From positions 682,001-746,000 of the forward strand of contig JAUPFP010000054.1 of assembly GCA_036925085.1 (NCBI GenBank): a DNA stretch of 64,000 nucleotides, in the 5' to 3' direction. Source of the stretch: Brachycybe producta (taxonomy: Eukaryota > Arthropoda > Diplopoda > Playtdesmida > Andrognathidae). The translations under genes and the position numbers were made by a program. Below, piece by piece: positions 1 to 12,976 of this stretch (position 1 is its first letter; each line of letters opens with the position of its first letter). Below the pieces are notes generated by a model. The model worked only from the letters and a program-made list of their open reading frames with translations, made no database searches and had not been told where the DNA came from.

Positions 1-60
1 AAAAAATAGCCTTAAGTAATTGTGCTGTCCTTCTAGTTTCTAACACACATTTATTTACTT
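1..60. repeat. Family A MITE, right-arm end cut by window edge
   Basis: The stretch around CCTTCTAGTTTCTAACACAC matches the right arm of the family A palindrome described at 67-456. The rest of this copy lies outside the window. Confidence 0.7.
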
Positions 61-66
61 TAAAAT

Positions 67-456
67 GATTTTAAAGTGCAAACAGTAATAAACAAACACT
101 TCTCGAACACTTGATTATTCTGTCTTTTGAAAGGTGTAAAATGACGAGAAACTTAATTTTATTTTAGAAACTAGAAGGACAACTCAGGGTATTTTCATGT
201 TGATATTTTTCAAAATAAGCTTTTTAAAATGTAAGTTTGAAAATGAGGCCATTTTAATTAGACTATATAGATGTTTTTAATCTTTGTTTATAAATGGTTT
301 ATTTTGAAAGATATTAACATGAAACTACGCTTGAGCGATTAAGTTGCCTTTCTAGTTTTCAAAAATACTTTCAGGTTTCTTTCCATTTTCCACTTGAAAG
401 ATAGAATAATCAAGAGTTTTTGAGAGGCCCGTTTACACTTGAAAAACAACCTTAAG
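67..456. repeat. Family A palindromic MITE (reference copy)
   Basis: This is the most abundant repeat of the window. The left arm reads, in order, a TTTTAAAGTGTAAAC-like end, a TTATTCTGTCTTTCAG-like block, TTTTAGAAACTAGAAGG, then TTTCATGTTGATATCTTTC and AAAATAAACTTTTTAT. The right arm repeats these as reverse complements (GAAAGATATCAACATG, CCTTCTAGTTTCTAAAA, GACAGAATAATCA, GTTTACACTT). The whole unit is therefore a near-perfect hairpin of about 350-390 bp with a short centre. Full copies often end in TTAA. No coding capacity is seen. This copy is diverged but complete. Family boundaries are estimates by eye. Confidence 0.8.
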
Positions 457-917
457 CAAAGAAGAAACCACTTGACTCTTTAAAAATGAACTTCACATTG
501 TCACTCCATTTGTCACATTAAATTACACACATAAAAACGTCACACTTTTGTTTTTTATCCGTGAAAAGTAAACAACCACCGCAGTTTTTAAAGCTCAAAA
601 GCGAAAATGAACTCAGAAGTTCGAAATTTAAAACGCAAACTCCCAATATCAACAAAAACAACCATAAACAAAGAACAAATCCTCTGTGCATTAGAAAACA
701 ATGCCAAAAATACGTCAAAAAAACACCCAAAAGGATCAAATTCAAGAAGAAAATTTGTCACTTGAACTTCAATTTGCACTCTCTGAGTCAGGGTTTCAAC
801 TTGCGGTGGGGGGGGACCCTGATGAATCAATGTGTTGGAACCCTGTTCGGAGAGTTCAAAATGAAGTTGAAGTGCTAAGTTACTTCTCCGCGATGAAGCC
901 ATTTTCAACCTGATTTA
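457..917. other. No gene recognised
   Basis: AT-rich sequence. Short open frames occur on both strands but show no recognisable domain, splice context or codon pattern. A G-run at about 808-814 is the only compositional feature. Confidence 0.5.
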
Positions 918-1005
918 AAATGTTTTATTTTGAAAAATACAACCACGAATTGAGTTTTACAAAACTATTTTACTCTTCTAGTTTCTAACAAACTTTAAAT
1001 CTTGT
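918..1005. repeat. Family A MITE, right-arm fragment
   Basis: TTTATTTTGAAAAATA is followed by CTCTTCTAGTTTCTAACA, matching only the right half of family A. Confidence 0.6.
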
Positions 1006-1088
1006 TTAAGGAATTATTTGCGATGGCCAAAATTCAAAGTCTCCAGCGTTTCTTTAACTTTTTTCACCTTTTTAGGCTGGTTTCATAT

Positions 1089-1337
1089 TGACTACTTTGT
1101 GGCGCCACAATGTGGTGGACACGGCTTGCTTCACACGGACCACCACTGTAAACAATGATCTACTACATACCTTAGCCACTCGTATGACCTTGATCATCAC
1201 TGACATACAAGCGGTGGTAGCCACTTGCGGCCGAACACAACCTCTCATCGCCACTGTGGTGCTTTTTTGGTGGCGGTGGCTCGTGCGAATACCTCCTATG
1301 TAATCGATCACTATGTGGCGCCACAAAGTGGTTCTTA
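1089..1337. repeat. Family C-type fold-back element with TTTGTGGCGCCACA ends
   Basis: ACTACTTTGTGGCGCCACAA at the left and TATGTGGCGCCACAAAGTGG at the right are reverse complements across about 250 bp. The interior is richer in GC than its surroundings and encodes nothing recognised. The structure fits a non-autonomous DNA transposon; the superfamily is not determined. Confidence 0.6.
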
Positions 1338-1359
1338 TGAAACATCCTAAGGGTTTGGA

Positions 1360-1530
1360 ATTTACACAGATCACATTCTGACCACTTTTCGACTGGAAAA
1401 GACGAAAGTGGTTTGACGGTGGTTGCAATGTATTTTCTATGGAAAGACTCAAGGTGGGTCGGTTTCGGAGACAACCCAACTTCATTTTCCAGTCGAAAAG
1501 TGGTCAAATAGTGGCCTATGTGCCTTAGAA
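1360..1530. repeat. Family C MITE with 21-bp inverted arms
   Basis: GACCACTTTTCGACTGGAAA at about 1379 is repeated as its reverse complement at about 1486-1506. The interior ACAACCCAACTTCATTTT recurs in the copies at 15295, 47790 and 59104, which defines family C. Confidence 0.6.
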
Positions 1531-2088
1531 AGCAACTCTGCTTTTTGTGAAATCTTTCTTTAAAAAAAATCTGAAGTGTAGAATTGAAATAGGAATTTTG
1601 CTAGAAAGTCAGAAGCCACCAACAAAACCACTTTATTCTTAAAGTACAGTAGAAATGGACCCATTTCATGATGACACTGTTCGAAGCGACCACTTTTTTT
1701 TTAGCCTCTTAAGTATTAACCTCTGTGTTTTATGACATTTGTTTCTACTTCAGGAATTTTTCTGATATTTTCTTCATGTTATGGTGATGATGTCACTGGA
1801 CTGTCATTGAAACTTCGCAACATTTTCAACAGAACCGGGAACAACAACAACAACAAAAAAACTTTTACAGTGCTGCTCCTACTGCAATGCGTTCGTTTTC
1901 TTCTAACCTCCAACCAAATCCACCATCAACACATCATTTTAAAAGTAACTGAATTATTTAGTATTTTCACCTAAAATATACATAAAAACTGGAGCAAAAA
2001 ACTGAGGATTGCTTTTAAAGGACACCTTCCTTCCTTCAACAAAATTTGCATCTTAATTCTGCTTTTAGATTTTTGTTTTTTCCAGAAA
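1531..2088. other. No gene recognised
   Basis: AT-rich spacer between repeats. The open frame at 1732-1974 has no recognisable domain or supporting context. Confidence 0.5.
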
Positions 2089-2440
2089 ACTTTAAAGGTG
2101 TAAACGGGGCCTCTCGAACTCTTGATTTATTTTGTCTTTTGTGTGCAAATTGAAGAGAAACTTGAAAGTGTTTAAGAAACTAGAAGAGTAACTCTGTTAT
2201 ATAAGCATGTTTTCATGTTTGATATCTTTCAAAATAAGCTTTTTATATCGGTTTGAAAATGACCCATCTTTAAGCAGGCTATATTTTTTAAATTATTGTT
2301 TATATAAAAAGTTTATTTTGAAAGATATCAACATTAAAATAACCATTAAGTGATTGAAGTTACCCTTCTAGTTTCTAAACCACTTTTCAAGTTAATCTTA
2401 ATTCCGCTTTTTCCGAAAAAGACAGAATAATGAAGAGTAT
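2089..2440. repeat. Family A MITE, near full length
   Basis: The left arm (GGTGTAAACGGGG, AAGAAACTAGAAGAGTAACT) pairs with the right arm (GTTACCCTTCTAGTTTCTAA, GACAGAATAATGAAGAG). Confidence 0.75.
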
Positions 2441-2480
2441 AATAAGTAAAAACATGTATAATATGCACCGTTATAATATG

Positions 2481-2734
2481 CTCAGTTAGAAACTAGAAGA
2501 GTAGCTCAATTTTAATGTTGATATCTTTCAAAATGAACTTTTTGTAGACAAAAATTAAAATATGTAGTTTATTTAAAAGTTGGGTCATTTTGAAGCTAAT
2601 AAAAAAAATGTTTATTTTGAAAGATGTCAAATTGAAAGGGAATTGAGCTAACTTAACTCCTTCTAGTTTTTATTAATTTTGTTCTTCTGAAAGACAAAAT
2701 TGAAAATCAGCTGTTCATAAAGCATCTTAAGGTG
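2481..2734. repeat. Family A MITE, AATCAGCTGTTCATAAA subtype
   Basis: The right end reads GAAAATCAGCTGTTCATAAA then GCATCTTAA. This right-arm variant is shared by several copies and differs from the TTTACACTTTAAAACC type, so at least two subfamilies exist. Confidence 0.7.
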
Positions 2735-3093
2735 GTTAATATAAAGTGTACAATTCTGAATATTCTATTTTTCATAAGCGGAAATGAAGAGAAACTTGAA
2801 TGTGTTTTAGAAAACTAGACGAGTCACCCAATCTCTTAAGGGTATTTTCAATGCTGATACCTTTCAAAATAAACTTTTTATAGACAAAATTTAAGAAATA
2901 TCATCTACTTAAAGTTAGAATCATTTTCAAGTTAAATTAAAAAGCTTATTTTGAAAGATATCAACATGAAACTAGTCTTTAAAGTGATTGTGAGCTACTG
3001 ATCGGTTCTAGTTTCTAAAATGACTATATAGTTTCTATTAATTTTACAGGAAAATAATTTCGAAAATGAATTGTTCATAAAACCATCTTAATT
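2727..3093. repeat. Family A MITE bounded by TTAA at both ends
   Basis: Starts TTAAGGTGGTTAATATAAAG and ends AAAACCATCTTAA. It abuts the preceding copy and shares its terminal TTAA. Confidence 0.75.
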
Positions 3094-4292
3094 ATTATTT
3101 TTTTCTGAGAAAATTTTAAAAGATTTTTCAGGTCCATAAAAAATAACAATGTGTGGTTTCTCTTGTTTTCGGTGCAAAATTAGGATGGATTGAAACACTA
3201 AAAGGTTTTCTTTCTGAAATTAATATTTCATAAGAATAATAATAATAGTAATAAGAGAAGGAATCTCTTTTAATAAGTACCTTAATTAATAGACCTAATT
3301 TCTTAAATGACTTCATCTACTTTTTTTTTCTAGTAAAACTATTAATAAGAATTATTTCATATCATCACAAAGAAGAAGAAGACTAGAAACAAACAAAATG
3401 GGTAACAAAAAAAAAAGAAAGAGACTAGAAAGGAGGTAATTGTACTTACGGTTTAAAAGTAAGGCTTCAGTGGTTGAAATGATGAAATAGCCAGAAATAA
3501 GAAAGAAAAGTGGCGACATTTAAGGAACCCAAGACACCCCAAACAACACTACTATTAACTAGAAGAGCTATTTTACTAGTAAAAAAAAAATCACCACCAC
3601 ATCAGAAGAAAAACTGAGTTTCCAGTTCAAAACCTCATATCTCAAACACACACACTCACAAATATATATATAAAAAAAAAGTATTTGAGAAATGGAAGTA
3701 TGTGCTGTATATATTGGGTGTGGGTGTTAAAGAGTAGGGGGGCCAAAAAAGAGAGATGCCAATTGGTTGGGGTCTCTTTTATATTATAAAAGGATGGAGA
3801 GAGGAAAAGTGGGTGGGGATGGGATGATGATGATGATGATGGTGATGATAATAGTTGATGGAGGGTGGTGCTAAGGGTGGGCTAACAGGGGATGGGACGC
3901 ATGCGCCCTAATATGGGCCCAAACTGGAGGATGCAGTTGTCATGGCAACCAGCAAACGCTCGCTTTTTCTCATAGGGATTTTTTTCTCTCTCTCTTTCTA
4001 TATGAAAAGTACAGATGAACTCAAAGACAAGAAAAATAAAATGGGGAAGAAAAAAAAAACCTTCAGTTATTTCTTCACGGTTGGTCACACAAAATGTGTG
4101 TTTCTTTCTGAAAAGAACTTCTGTTTTTTGTTGGGAGAGGCAGGCCCCTTCCCCCCTCCTCCTCTCTATCCGACACACAAAAAAATGTTCACATTTTATT
4201 GAGGAATGTTATAAATTAATAAATTTGCAACAATGAGATTATGAGATAGAGAAAAGTAAAAGCAACAAACAAAAATAATTCAGTTTGTATGG
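3094..4292. other. No gene recognised; low-complexity tracts
   Basis: Contains A-runs, a (GAT)n tract near 3825-3845 and a small GC-richer patch at 3890-3960 with an X-box-like site. Short open frames here are low complexity and have no recognised product. Confidence 0.5.
3936..3949. promoter_or_regulatory. RFX X-box-like palindrome
   Basis: GTTGTCATGGCAAC matches the known RFX X-box form (GTTGCCATGGCAAC) with one mismatch. It lies in a GC-richer patch also containing GCATGCGCC. RFX sites are typical of ciliary gene promoters, but no associated gene is visible, so function is inference only. Confidence 0.35.
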
Positions 4293-5297
4293 AAACTATT
4301 GATGCATCAGATAGTAAATTTTACTAACCGTCGGATACCGGATAATCGATTTTATTTTTCTGTCGGATAGCGGATATAATTTAAAATGGATCCCTAAGAT
4401 ATGCTTTGCATTTATTTTTCAATATTTTGCATTGCAATGTTTTGCATATTTACAATGTGAATCGTTACAAATCATTTTAATTATCTAATTTAGTAAATTT
4501 GTAATATTTTATTAGATTTTAACCTAACAAGTTTTGAAAGTTTTCAAATAAATTTTAAAGAGAAATATTAATTAGATTTGAAATATATTATATTATAAAT
4601 TAGAAATATAATTACTACATAAAAATATTTAATTAGAAATTAGAAATATAATTTACAAAATAAAAATATTAATTTAATTAGAAAATAGAAATATTAATTT
4701 AATTATCTACTCTGTGTTAAATCTACGATAATAAAATCGATTTATTTCATTCAGCATTGAGAAGTAATTTGTCATATGTAATGAATTATTGTAATTAATT
4801 AACTTTTTCAAGTAATTATTAAGGTTCGGATTTTTATGCAATATCGAGGAAATGTTTTCAATCTGTGGCCCAAGTGCCAATTGTGAAGTAACTGATCCCG
4901 TTTAGAGATCAACCAACAATTATATTGTTTTTTTCTCAATAAAAACAACTGGTTAGAGGCTATGATAGTAACCGAACATCTAGCCTCTAAACGAGACTTT
5001 TTTATTTTAAAAAAAGCAGTTGATTACAGTTGATTTAATTGATGATGATGATTACTTCACAATTGGCACTTGAGCCACCAGATTGAGAAACATTTGCTTT
5101 TGATATTGCATAAAAATCCGAACCCTAATTATAGCAATTCGTCTAAAAAAATATCTATTATGAAAAATCAACTGATTTTTATAACTCACACTCTTGAAAT
5201 GTTTCTCAGTGTATTACCGAAATTTATTTAAAAAATGTAGAAAATATGTAAAAAAAAACTATCGGATATCTGTCGGTTATTCGTGACATCACTAGTG
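4293..5297. mobile_element. Possible DNA-transposon remnant interrupted by a family B MITE
   Basis: The left edge has CGTCGGATACCGGATAATCG and the right edge has CGGATATCTGTCGGTTATTC followed by GTGACATCACTAGTG. The edges are related in inverted orientation (TATCCG and CGGATA blocks). The interior is very AT-rich and is split by the element at 4820-5127. No transposase is readable. The ends resemble those of hAT-like elements, but this is weak. Confidence 0.35.
4820..5127. repeat. Family B palindromic MITE flanked by TA
   Basis: The left arm starts AGGTTCGGATTTTTATGCAA and contains CAATCTGTGGCCCAAGTGCC. The right arm is its reverse complement, ending TTGCATAAAAATCCGAACCC. Both ends are flanked by TA, suggesting a mariner-type TA target duplication. 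The centre holds a second small fold-back (GGTTAGAGGCTA and TAGCCTCTAA). No coding capacity. Other copies lie at 12652 and 16357. Confidence 0.75.
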
Positions 5298-8069
5298 AAA
5301 ACAATTGAATAATGTTGATTGTTGTTGTGTGTTTTTTTTTTACTATTATTTATTGGTTTGTTTTATATAAGTGCAATCAATGAAGAATCATGTTCTAATT
5401 TCCTTAGAAGTATTTTTTTCTTCTTCGTCTTATTTGTAAGGGTGAGTTTGAAAATGATACTTCGGGTACATACAAAGAATTAGAGGGGAAAAAAGAGAGA
5501 GAAAATGTGGATTTCTGTTCATTGAACCGTTTTGTGTTGAACACAAAATGCCAAAACGGAAAACCATTTAGAAAAAAAAAAATACCAAGAAAAAAAAGTA
5601 CTAGAAAAGAGAATTTCTTTTATTTCTGTAATTTTTTTTCCTGGTATTTCTTAGAAAGTGACGTCAGAAATTGCTGCAGTGGGACACCATCACCCTCTAG
5701 AGTCTTACATAAAGCCCATGGGCCAAGAGGATTTTGCAATTTTATGGCCCGGGAAAAAATCTTTAGGCTTTGTGGTTTGACACTCACTGGTTTCATCATA
5801 GGCCTGGTGGACTTTGCGGGTCTGGAGGGCTTTTGAATTAAGTTCTGACTGGGGCAAACTGGCCTATCGGGCATTATAACCAAGGGCTGCTTAATTTGGA
5901 GTCCAAGTTTTCTCTATTGAGGGCCGATTTTTACGAGTTCATGTAATGAAACTCAATTTAAGTTTAAACATCGCAGAAGTAAAAGAACAGAAAACTAATG
6001 TTTTTTTTATAATAAAAATTCCAAAGAAAGCAATAAGGTATTTTTTGTTAAAAAAAGTTAGTGCAAAACAGCAAAAGAAATTTTCAAGTTTATTTCAGAC
6101 AAAAAATGAACAAAGTGAAATTTTGGGAGAATTTCTATGCATTTTCGAAGTTATTTCCTTCTTAAGGGATGAAAATACTTTTTCCCGGGTCGTTTTTTTT
6201 TTCTCAGTCTGCCCCATGGGTTTTATGGGTCTTATCGGGTTCTTGGGATATGCTCACTAGAGTTTTGTGGGCTGGGCCTTAATTTTGTACAAAATTTAGG
6301 ACCTCACCTCCATAGTACAATAACTCAAGACATTTTCTCCTTAACTTTTTATAGCTTAAACTTTTCATAGATGAAATAACTATTTATTTCACTTAGAATA
6401 ACTTGGTATTTTATGAATAGTTTTGATGAAACATTGAAATACTTTTTTTAAAGCAAAAAAATATTTACACTATTTTATTATTTTATTAAATTATTTTTGA
6501 TAGAAATCAAAATAGTTTAAAACGTTTCCCATTTTTTTAAAAAAATGTCATTTTTATCATTTAAAATGACTTTTAAAAATAACATATTGTACTGAAATAT
6601 ATTTATAAATATTTTAATGTTGCATAAAAATGCAATTGATCTTTTAACAACATATCTCGACTTTAGACAGGAACAGACTTTTAAGTCGAAATGAACCTTC
6701 TAAAAACATGAAACATTTTAAGTTGAAAAGCAAAATAAAAAAATATCCTATATTAATCTCTAGACACACACAAAAAAAATGATTTATTTAAGAGATGATA
6801 GAAAATAATAATAAAAAACAACAAATGAAATTCAAGTCATGTCGTAAATGATTAATTTCTGCTACGCCAAATTCTGTCTTTTGTTTCTTTGGTGGTTAAG
6901 TTTGCATTTGTTAATTTTGACAGATGTTACATTAATTAATTACAATTCATTCAATGTAATAAATAAACACATTTTGAGTTTTGTCTTTCTATCTCAGCAT
7001 GAATCCAACTAACTGAAATTGTTTCAAATGTACAATTTCTCTGAACATTATGTTCTACCAAAAAAAAAAGCAACCCCTTGAGAGATACTTTTACATTTAC
7101 TCATATATATATTTATTAGATGGTGGTTTTGAGGGGAGCGGCCCTTGAGAGAGGGTTGAAGAGACAAAAGTCATATCTTTTTAAGAAGAAGAAGAAAAAA
7201 AAAAAAGTTGTGACACTTTTCTTCCAAAGTTATCTTATGTTGCCAGCCGTTTTCTTATTCTTCTTTCTGATGTAAATTCGATAATTAGATACACGCCTAT
7301 AGGTTGAATTTTTGCTTCTTTTGCTGCTAGATTAATTATTATGCAGAAGAAGAAGACGAAAAAAGTGCAATTTATATTATATAGCTAATAATAGAAGGAA
7401 GGAGAGAAAAAAATGCCATAAGATGGCACTTTTAGCTGTTTTCCATTGCCAAAACAACTTCCCCCCATTTTTTTTTTGGTTGCAACAACTTAACATGTGG
7501 TTCATTTCATTGGTGCCTAATTTTAATGTTGCAACCGTTTTGAATATATTTTGAAAGATAAAAGATAAGAAGACTAATGCATAATTACCATTTTATTATA
7601 ACTCTACCCTCTTGTCATTTTTGTGGGCATGTGTGGTATTTAAAAAAGTCAAGCCACAGATGGCCCCTCCCATTTTTTTTTTCTAATGAGAAATGCGTCA
7701 CTTTTTTTTCAGGCATTTTTTTTTTGTTCTTTCCATTCTTATTTATATAAAAAAAAATCTATTATTAACTATTTAATGTTAATTATGCTTTATGACACTT
7801 CCTGTTTCAGCTCAACTTGAGTATAAAAAATGCATATAATTAGGCTTTTTTGTGAGGTTTAAAGTACGGATGACAATGGTTTTGCAACTTTGTTTGGACG
7901 AAATAGTTTTAGATTTTTTGTAAGAGGTTGCTTAAAATAAAGCTAAGCTTAAAATTTAACTGTGAACAATGTAAAGTAAAAAATAGAATTGCAATTGGTC
8001 GAGAAAATGACCCAAGGATGGTCATTGAAATTCATGGAAAAATGGATTGTTTGATTTGTATAAGGATGC
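5298..8069. other. No gene recognised
   Basis: About 2.8 kb of AT-rich DNA with homopolymer runs. A GC-richer patch at 5690-5890 and the open frames at 5507-5836 and 5946-6260 show no recognisable domain or splice structure. Confidence 0.5.
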
Positions 8070-8375
8070 TGTAACAATATTTTAATGCTGATATCTTTCA
8101 AAATAAACTTTTTATAGACAAAAATTTAAAAAAAAATATTGTCTGGTAAGCTATCATTTTAAAAATACAATATTTTTATGGTAGTTTTTCAAATGACCCA
8201 TCTTTGAGTAGATGATATTTTGTAAATTTTGTTCATAAAACGTTTATTTTAAAAGATATCAACATGAAAATACTCTTAGGTAATTTCTCTACCATTCTAG
8301 TTTCTTAAGTGTTTTCAAAAAGCGCCAAATACGCTGGTAACCAAAGGTCGAAAATCACCTGTTTGTAAAATCTAA
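8070..8375. repeat. Family A MITE, left end truncated
   Basis: Begins inside the left arm (TGCTGATATCTTTCAAAATA) and continues through a complete right arm with ACCATTCTAGTTTCTTAA. Confidence 0.7.
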
Positions 8376-8469
8376 TAAATTAATACATTGTTCTGTATTG
8401 AGAAGAAGAAAAAAACATGTGTAAAAATACATTTATGAATCAATATGATATCAATAAAGTAACTGATAT

Positions 8470-8476
<7 letters not shown>

Positions 8477-8536
<60 letters not shown>
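8477..8536. repeat. (AT)n dinucleotide array, about 60 bp
   Basis: Uninterrupted alternating AT. Reading frames across it (poly Ile-Tyr) are artefacts. Confidence 0.95.
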
Positions 8537-8540
<4 letters not shown>

Positions 8541-8946
8541 TCGTAGTGAATGTAATTTATGAGAAGAAAAAACATTTATTTATTTTTCCGAGGGGAAAAA
8601 AAATCTAATATTGACTTAGTTTTTCTTTTGAGGTTTTTACATTGATTTTTTTTTTTCGTTGTTCAAAATCAAAGTCATGATCTAAAGTGTGTCATTTATT
8701 CTCTTTTTTTTTCTTCCTATTTACTACAATGTGTAATTCTATTGGAATTTTTTTTAGATTTTGATATATATCAAGTATATTATTTAAGTGAGTTTTAAGA
8801 TTTGTGTTCACAAAAAGAGAGAAAGGAATTTTTTTGTTGTCTCTACCTGAATTTAAGGTAACGCAACACCTCTGAATGAAGGTGATTTTTTGACAAGTTT
8901 TTGAAGACTAAAATCTTATTGTATAAAAAAAAAGCTTCAAAAACTA

Positions 8947-9464
8947 TGAGCCGCCGTTTGGGTCATAATTAACATTCTTTTTATACATGTATATATAAAG
9001 TGTAATTATATATATGCATTTCAATTAAATTTCAAAACATATGGATAAATCACAGGTACAAATATATTTCCCAAAAAAATATTTGATATATCTCAAAAAT
9101 TATTATATATTCCAAAAATATATATGTCTCAAAAATATATTAAATATCCCAAAAATATTTTATATATCTCAAAAATATATTATATATCCCAAAAATATAT
9201 AGTATATACCTAAAAATATTTTATATATCCCAAAATATATTATATATCCCAAAACCTAACCTAACCCAAATGGAGCCTCATATACATGTACATGTATATA
9301 AAATATTTTTGAGATATATAATATATATTTTTGGGATATATAATATTTTTTGAGATATATAATATTTTTTGAGATATATCAAATATTTTTTGGGTTATAT
9401 ATTTTTACCTGGGATATATTCATATGTTTTGAGATTTAATTGAAATACATATATACAGTATATA

Positions 9465-9531
<67 letters not shown>

Positions 9532-9552
9532 GTATATATATATGTATATATG

Positions 9553-9620
<68 letters not shown>

Positions 9621-9673
9621 TACTTTATATATATAAAAAAGAATATTAGTTACGACCCAAACGGCGCCTCATA
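8947..9673. repeat. Giant fold-back palindrome with GC-rich ends
   Basis: The left end ATGAGCCGCCGTTTGGGTC is matched at the right end by GACCCAAACGGCGCCTCAT (one mismatch when inverted). Further in, TTTCAATTAAATTTCAAAAC at 9018 mirrors TTTTGAGATTTAATTGAAAT at 9427. The interior arms are iterations of TATATCCCAAAAATATAT and its complement. The symmetry centre lies near 9265-9290, beside AACCTAACCTAACC. The right arm is expanded by a (TA)n array at about 9465-9617. This is probably a large non-autonomous fold-back transposon; no coding sequence is seen. Confidence 0.65.
9465..9617. repeat. (TA)n array with TATG interruptions, about 150 bp
   Basis: Alternating TA with periodic TATGTATA variants, lying within the right arm of the giant palindrome. 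Confidence 0.95.
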
Positions 9674-10574
<901 letters not shown>

Positions 10575-10850
10575 ATAAATATTTTTCAAAAAGTATTTCA
10601 TGTTTTAAAATAAGCTTTTTATAGAAGAAATAGTTTAATTTCAAAGATGTCGTCGTGAAAAATATTTTTATTAAATTATTTTGATATGTCTTTTTTTAAA
10701 CAAAAAATTTAAAACATAATTAAGAAATTTCTACTTTAATTAAGATGATTTATGAACGGCAGATTTTGGAACTGATGATCATTCTGTTTTTCAGGTACAA
10801 AATTAAAAGAAACTAGAAAACTAGGTCGAAATTCAAGAAGTCGGGTTCCT
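10575..10850. repeat. Family A MITE fragments
   Basis: Degenerate core at 10595-10665 (AAAATAAGCTTTTTATAGA), then a left-arm piece TTAAGATGATTTATGAACGG with ATTCTGTTTTTCAGGTACAA near 10782. Confidence 0.5.
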
Positions 10851-10914
10851 GAGGGTTCAAAGTTGAAGTTCAATGTGCCAAGATTTCTTATTGAAATTTT
10901 TCCTTATATTCAGT

Positions 10915-11272
10915 TATAACTTAAAAGTGTAAACTCTGATTATACTGTCTTTCAGGTGCGAAATGAAGAGGAAATTATGAGCATCTTAGAAACTAGAAGG
11001 GCAACCCAATCACTTAATTGGTATTTTTATGTTAATATCTTTCAAAATAAAGTTTTATGGTAGTGGGGGAAAATGGCATAACTTTAATTTAAGCAGACAA
11101 TTTTTGAATTTTGTCTATAAAAAGTTTATTTTGAAAGATATCAAAACATGAAAATACCTTTTAAGTGGTTCAGCTACCCTTCTAGTTTCTAAAACACTTT
11201 CTAGTTTCTTTTAAAACTATTTCTGAAAAACAGTATAGTCGAAGTTTGGGATGCGTTAAAACCAACTTAAGA
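10915..11272. repeat. Family A MITE, near full length
   Basis: The left arm includes TATACTGTCTTTCAGGTGCG and AACTAGAAGGGCAACCCAAT. The right arm ends in GCGTTAAAACCAACTTAAG. Confidence 0.75.
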
Positions 11273-12651
11273 AGAAATTAAAATTGCTAAAACTATGATA
11301 ATTTTTCTTCTAATACAAATTTGAATAAATATTTTCAATTTTTGCTTTTAATTTCATATGATGGAAAAATAATTTTTTAATGAAATAGTTTAATTTGAAA
11401 TGTGCTATTTTAGTTTCAAACACACTTCTTAATAAATTGTCAATTACGTTTTTTAAAAAAAGGGAAAGTAACTAGAAAAAAAAAATATTTCCTGCAAACT
11501 TTTACCAACAAATTCGCAACTTTTTTACTTCAAAATAAAACTTTTTTAAGTGTGTGATTTATCCTAAATCATCCCCTTAAAAAATAGAATGTTTAGGTCA
11601 CAGGCCCAATGACCTCATCATGTACTTTTGATTTGATTATAGAACTACATTTTTTAAGGATGTTTCAAATAAATACATTCAAAGAAGAAGAAAACATTCT
11701 CTGAATGGATCTACTTAAATTTGTATCTAAACCCAGTGAAAATGAAATCAGAAGGAAGATTTTGACATTTTCAGGTTTATCTTTCAACCTATTTTGACAA
11801 ATGTGCCTGAACATTATATAGAATACCCTTAGAAGTGGCCCATGTCTCTTATAAAAAAGACTAACCTAGTCTAAAGGGTACAATTTGGAGAGTAAATAAA
11901 TATAAAAAAAATATTGGGTTGTTATTGTTGAATGGATTGAATATTTTTTTAAGGTCTTGTTTGACATTGCTGACAATTTGTCTATTTCAATTTCAGAAAG
12001 AGAGAGAAAGGGGAGGGGTTTTTTTTCGCCCCCTTACTTTACTCTCCATCGGCTTCTCCTCCCAACACAGCACTTCTTATATGAAAAAAAAATGTCAACG
12101 TCTTTATATTAAAGATTTCTTTTGATGTAGCCGCTTTTCATGGTCTTATATTCAGTTTCACATATATCTCACGATCTGGTCCTTTGAGTTTGGATCGATA
12201 TTAAAAATGGGAGAGAGAGAGAGAGGGAGGGGTTGAGAAAGGGACATTTTTGTTACAAACTTATAGAAATATTGAGGGGATGTATGGATGAAATGGAGAT
12301 TTTTACAAAAAGATTATTGCATTTTAAAAAATGATGATGATGCAGCTCTCCCCCCCGTCCCCAATAGATATTGTGTCTATGAAAATGATGGACCCAAAAA
12401 CTATTAGATACACAGGAGTGAATTGGCGTCGTTTTTATACAAAGTGAACTTTTTAAAAGATACATTTTATATACTACAATATATAAAGAGAGAGAGAGAG
12501 ATAATCATTTTTGCTTCAACCCTGAAATGATGATGTGTCACTGTCAGAATTTTGTTCATTTTACATTTTTTTTTTGTTCATTTTACAAATTTTTTTCTTC
12601 TAATAATGGTCAGTGGTCATTCTATAAGAAATGAAAAAGTTGCATCATTAG
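11273..12651. other. No gene recognised
   Basis: AT-rich spacer with (GA)n tracts near 12210-12230 and 12489-12500. Open frames at 11919-12125 and 12253-12465 have no recognisable product. Confidence 0.5.
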
Positions 12652-12976
12652 CAGGGTTCTGATTTTTATGCAAATATCAAGTAAATATTTCTCAATCTGT
12701 GGCCCAATAGCCAATTATGAAGTAATCATCATCATCTTTAGAGCAACTGCAATTACGGCTTAAAATTCTAATTTTAAAAAAAGCTGGTTAGAGGCTAGAT
12801 GTCTGGTTATACTATAAGTTGTCAACTAGAAAGTTCTAGCCTCGAAACAAGTGTTTTGATTGATAAAACCCTAATTGTTCGTTGAGATCTAAATTGGTGA
12901 TTGTTACTTCACAATTGGCACTTGGGCTACAGATTGAGAAACATTTGCTTGATATTTGCATAAAAATCCGAGCCCT
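12652..12976. repeat. Family B palindromic MITE
   Basis: AGGGTTCTGATTTTTATGCA at the left and TGCATAAAAATCCGAGCCCT at the right form inverted ends. The central small fold-back (GGTTAGAGGCTAGATGTCTG) is in the opposite orientation to that of the copy at 16357, showing centre inversion between copies. Confidence 0.7.

Noticed and set aside
5507-6260. Two 100-codon plus-strand frames
   Set aside because: Lys/Phe-rich, low complexity, no splice context or recognised domain.
9250-9270. CCTAACCTAACCC resembling an interstitial TTAGG telomere repeat
   Set aside because: Only two units, at the centre of a palindrome; not enough to call telomeric sequence.
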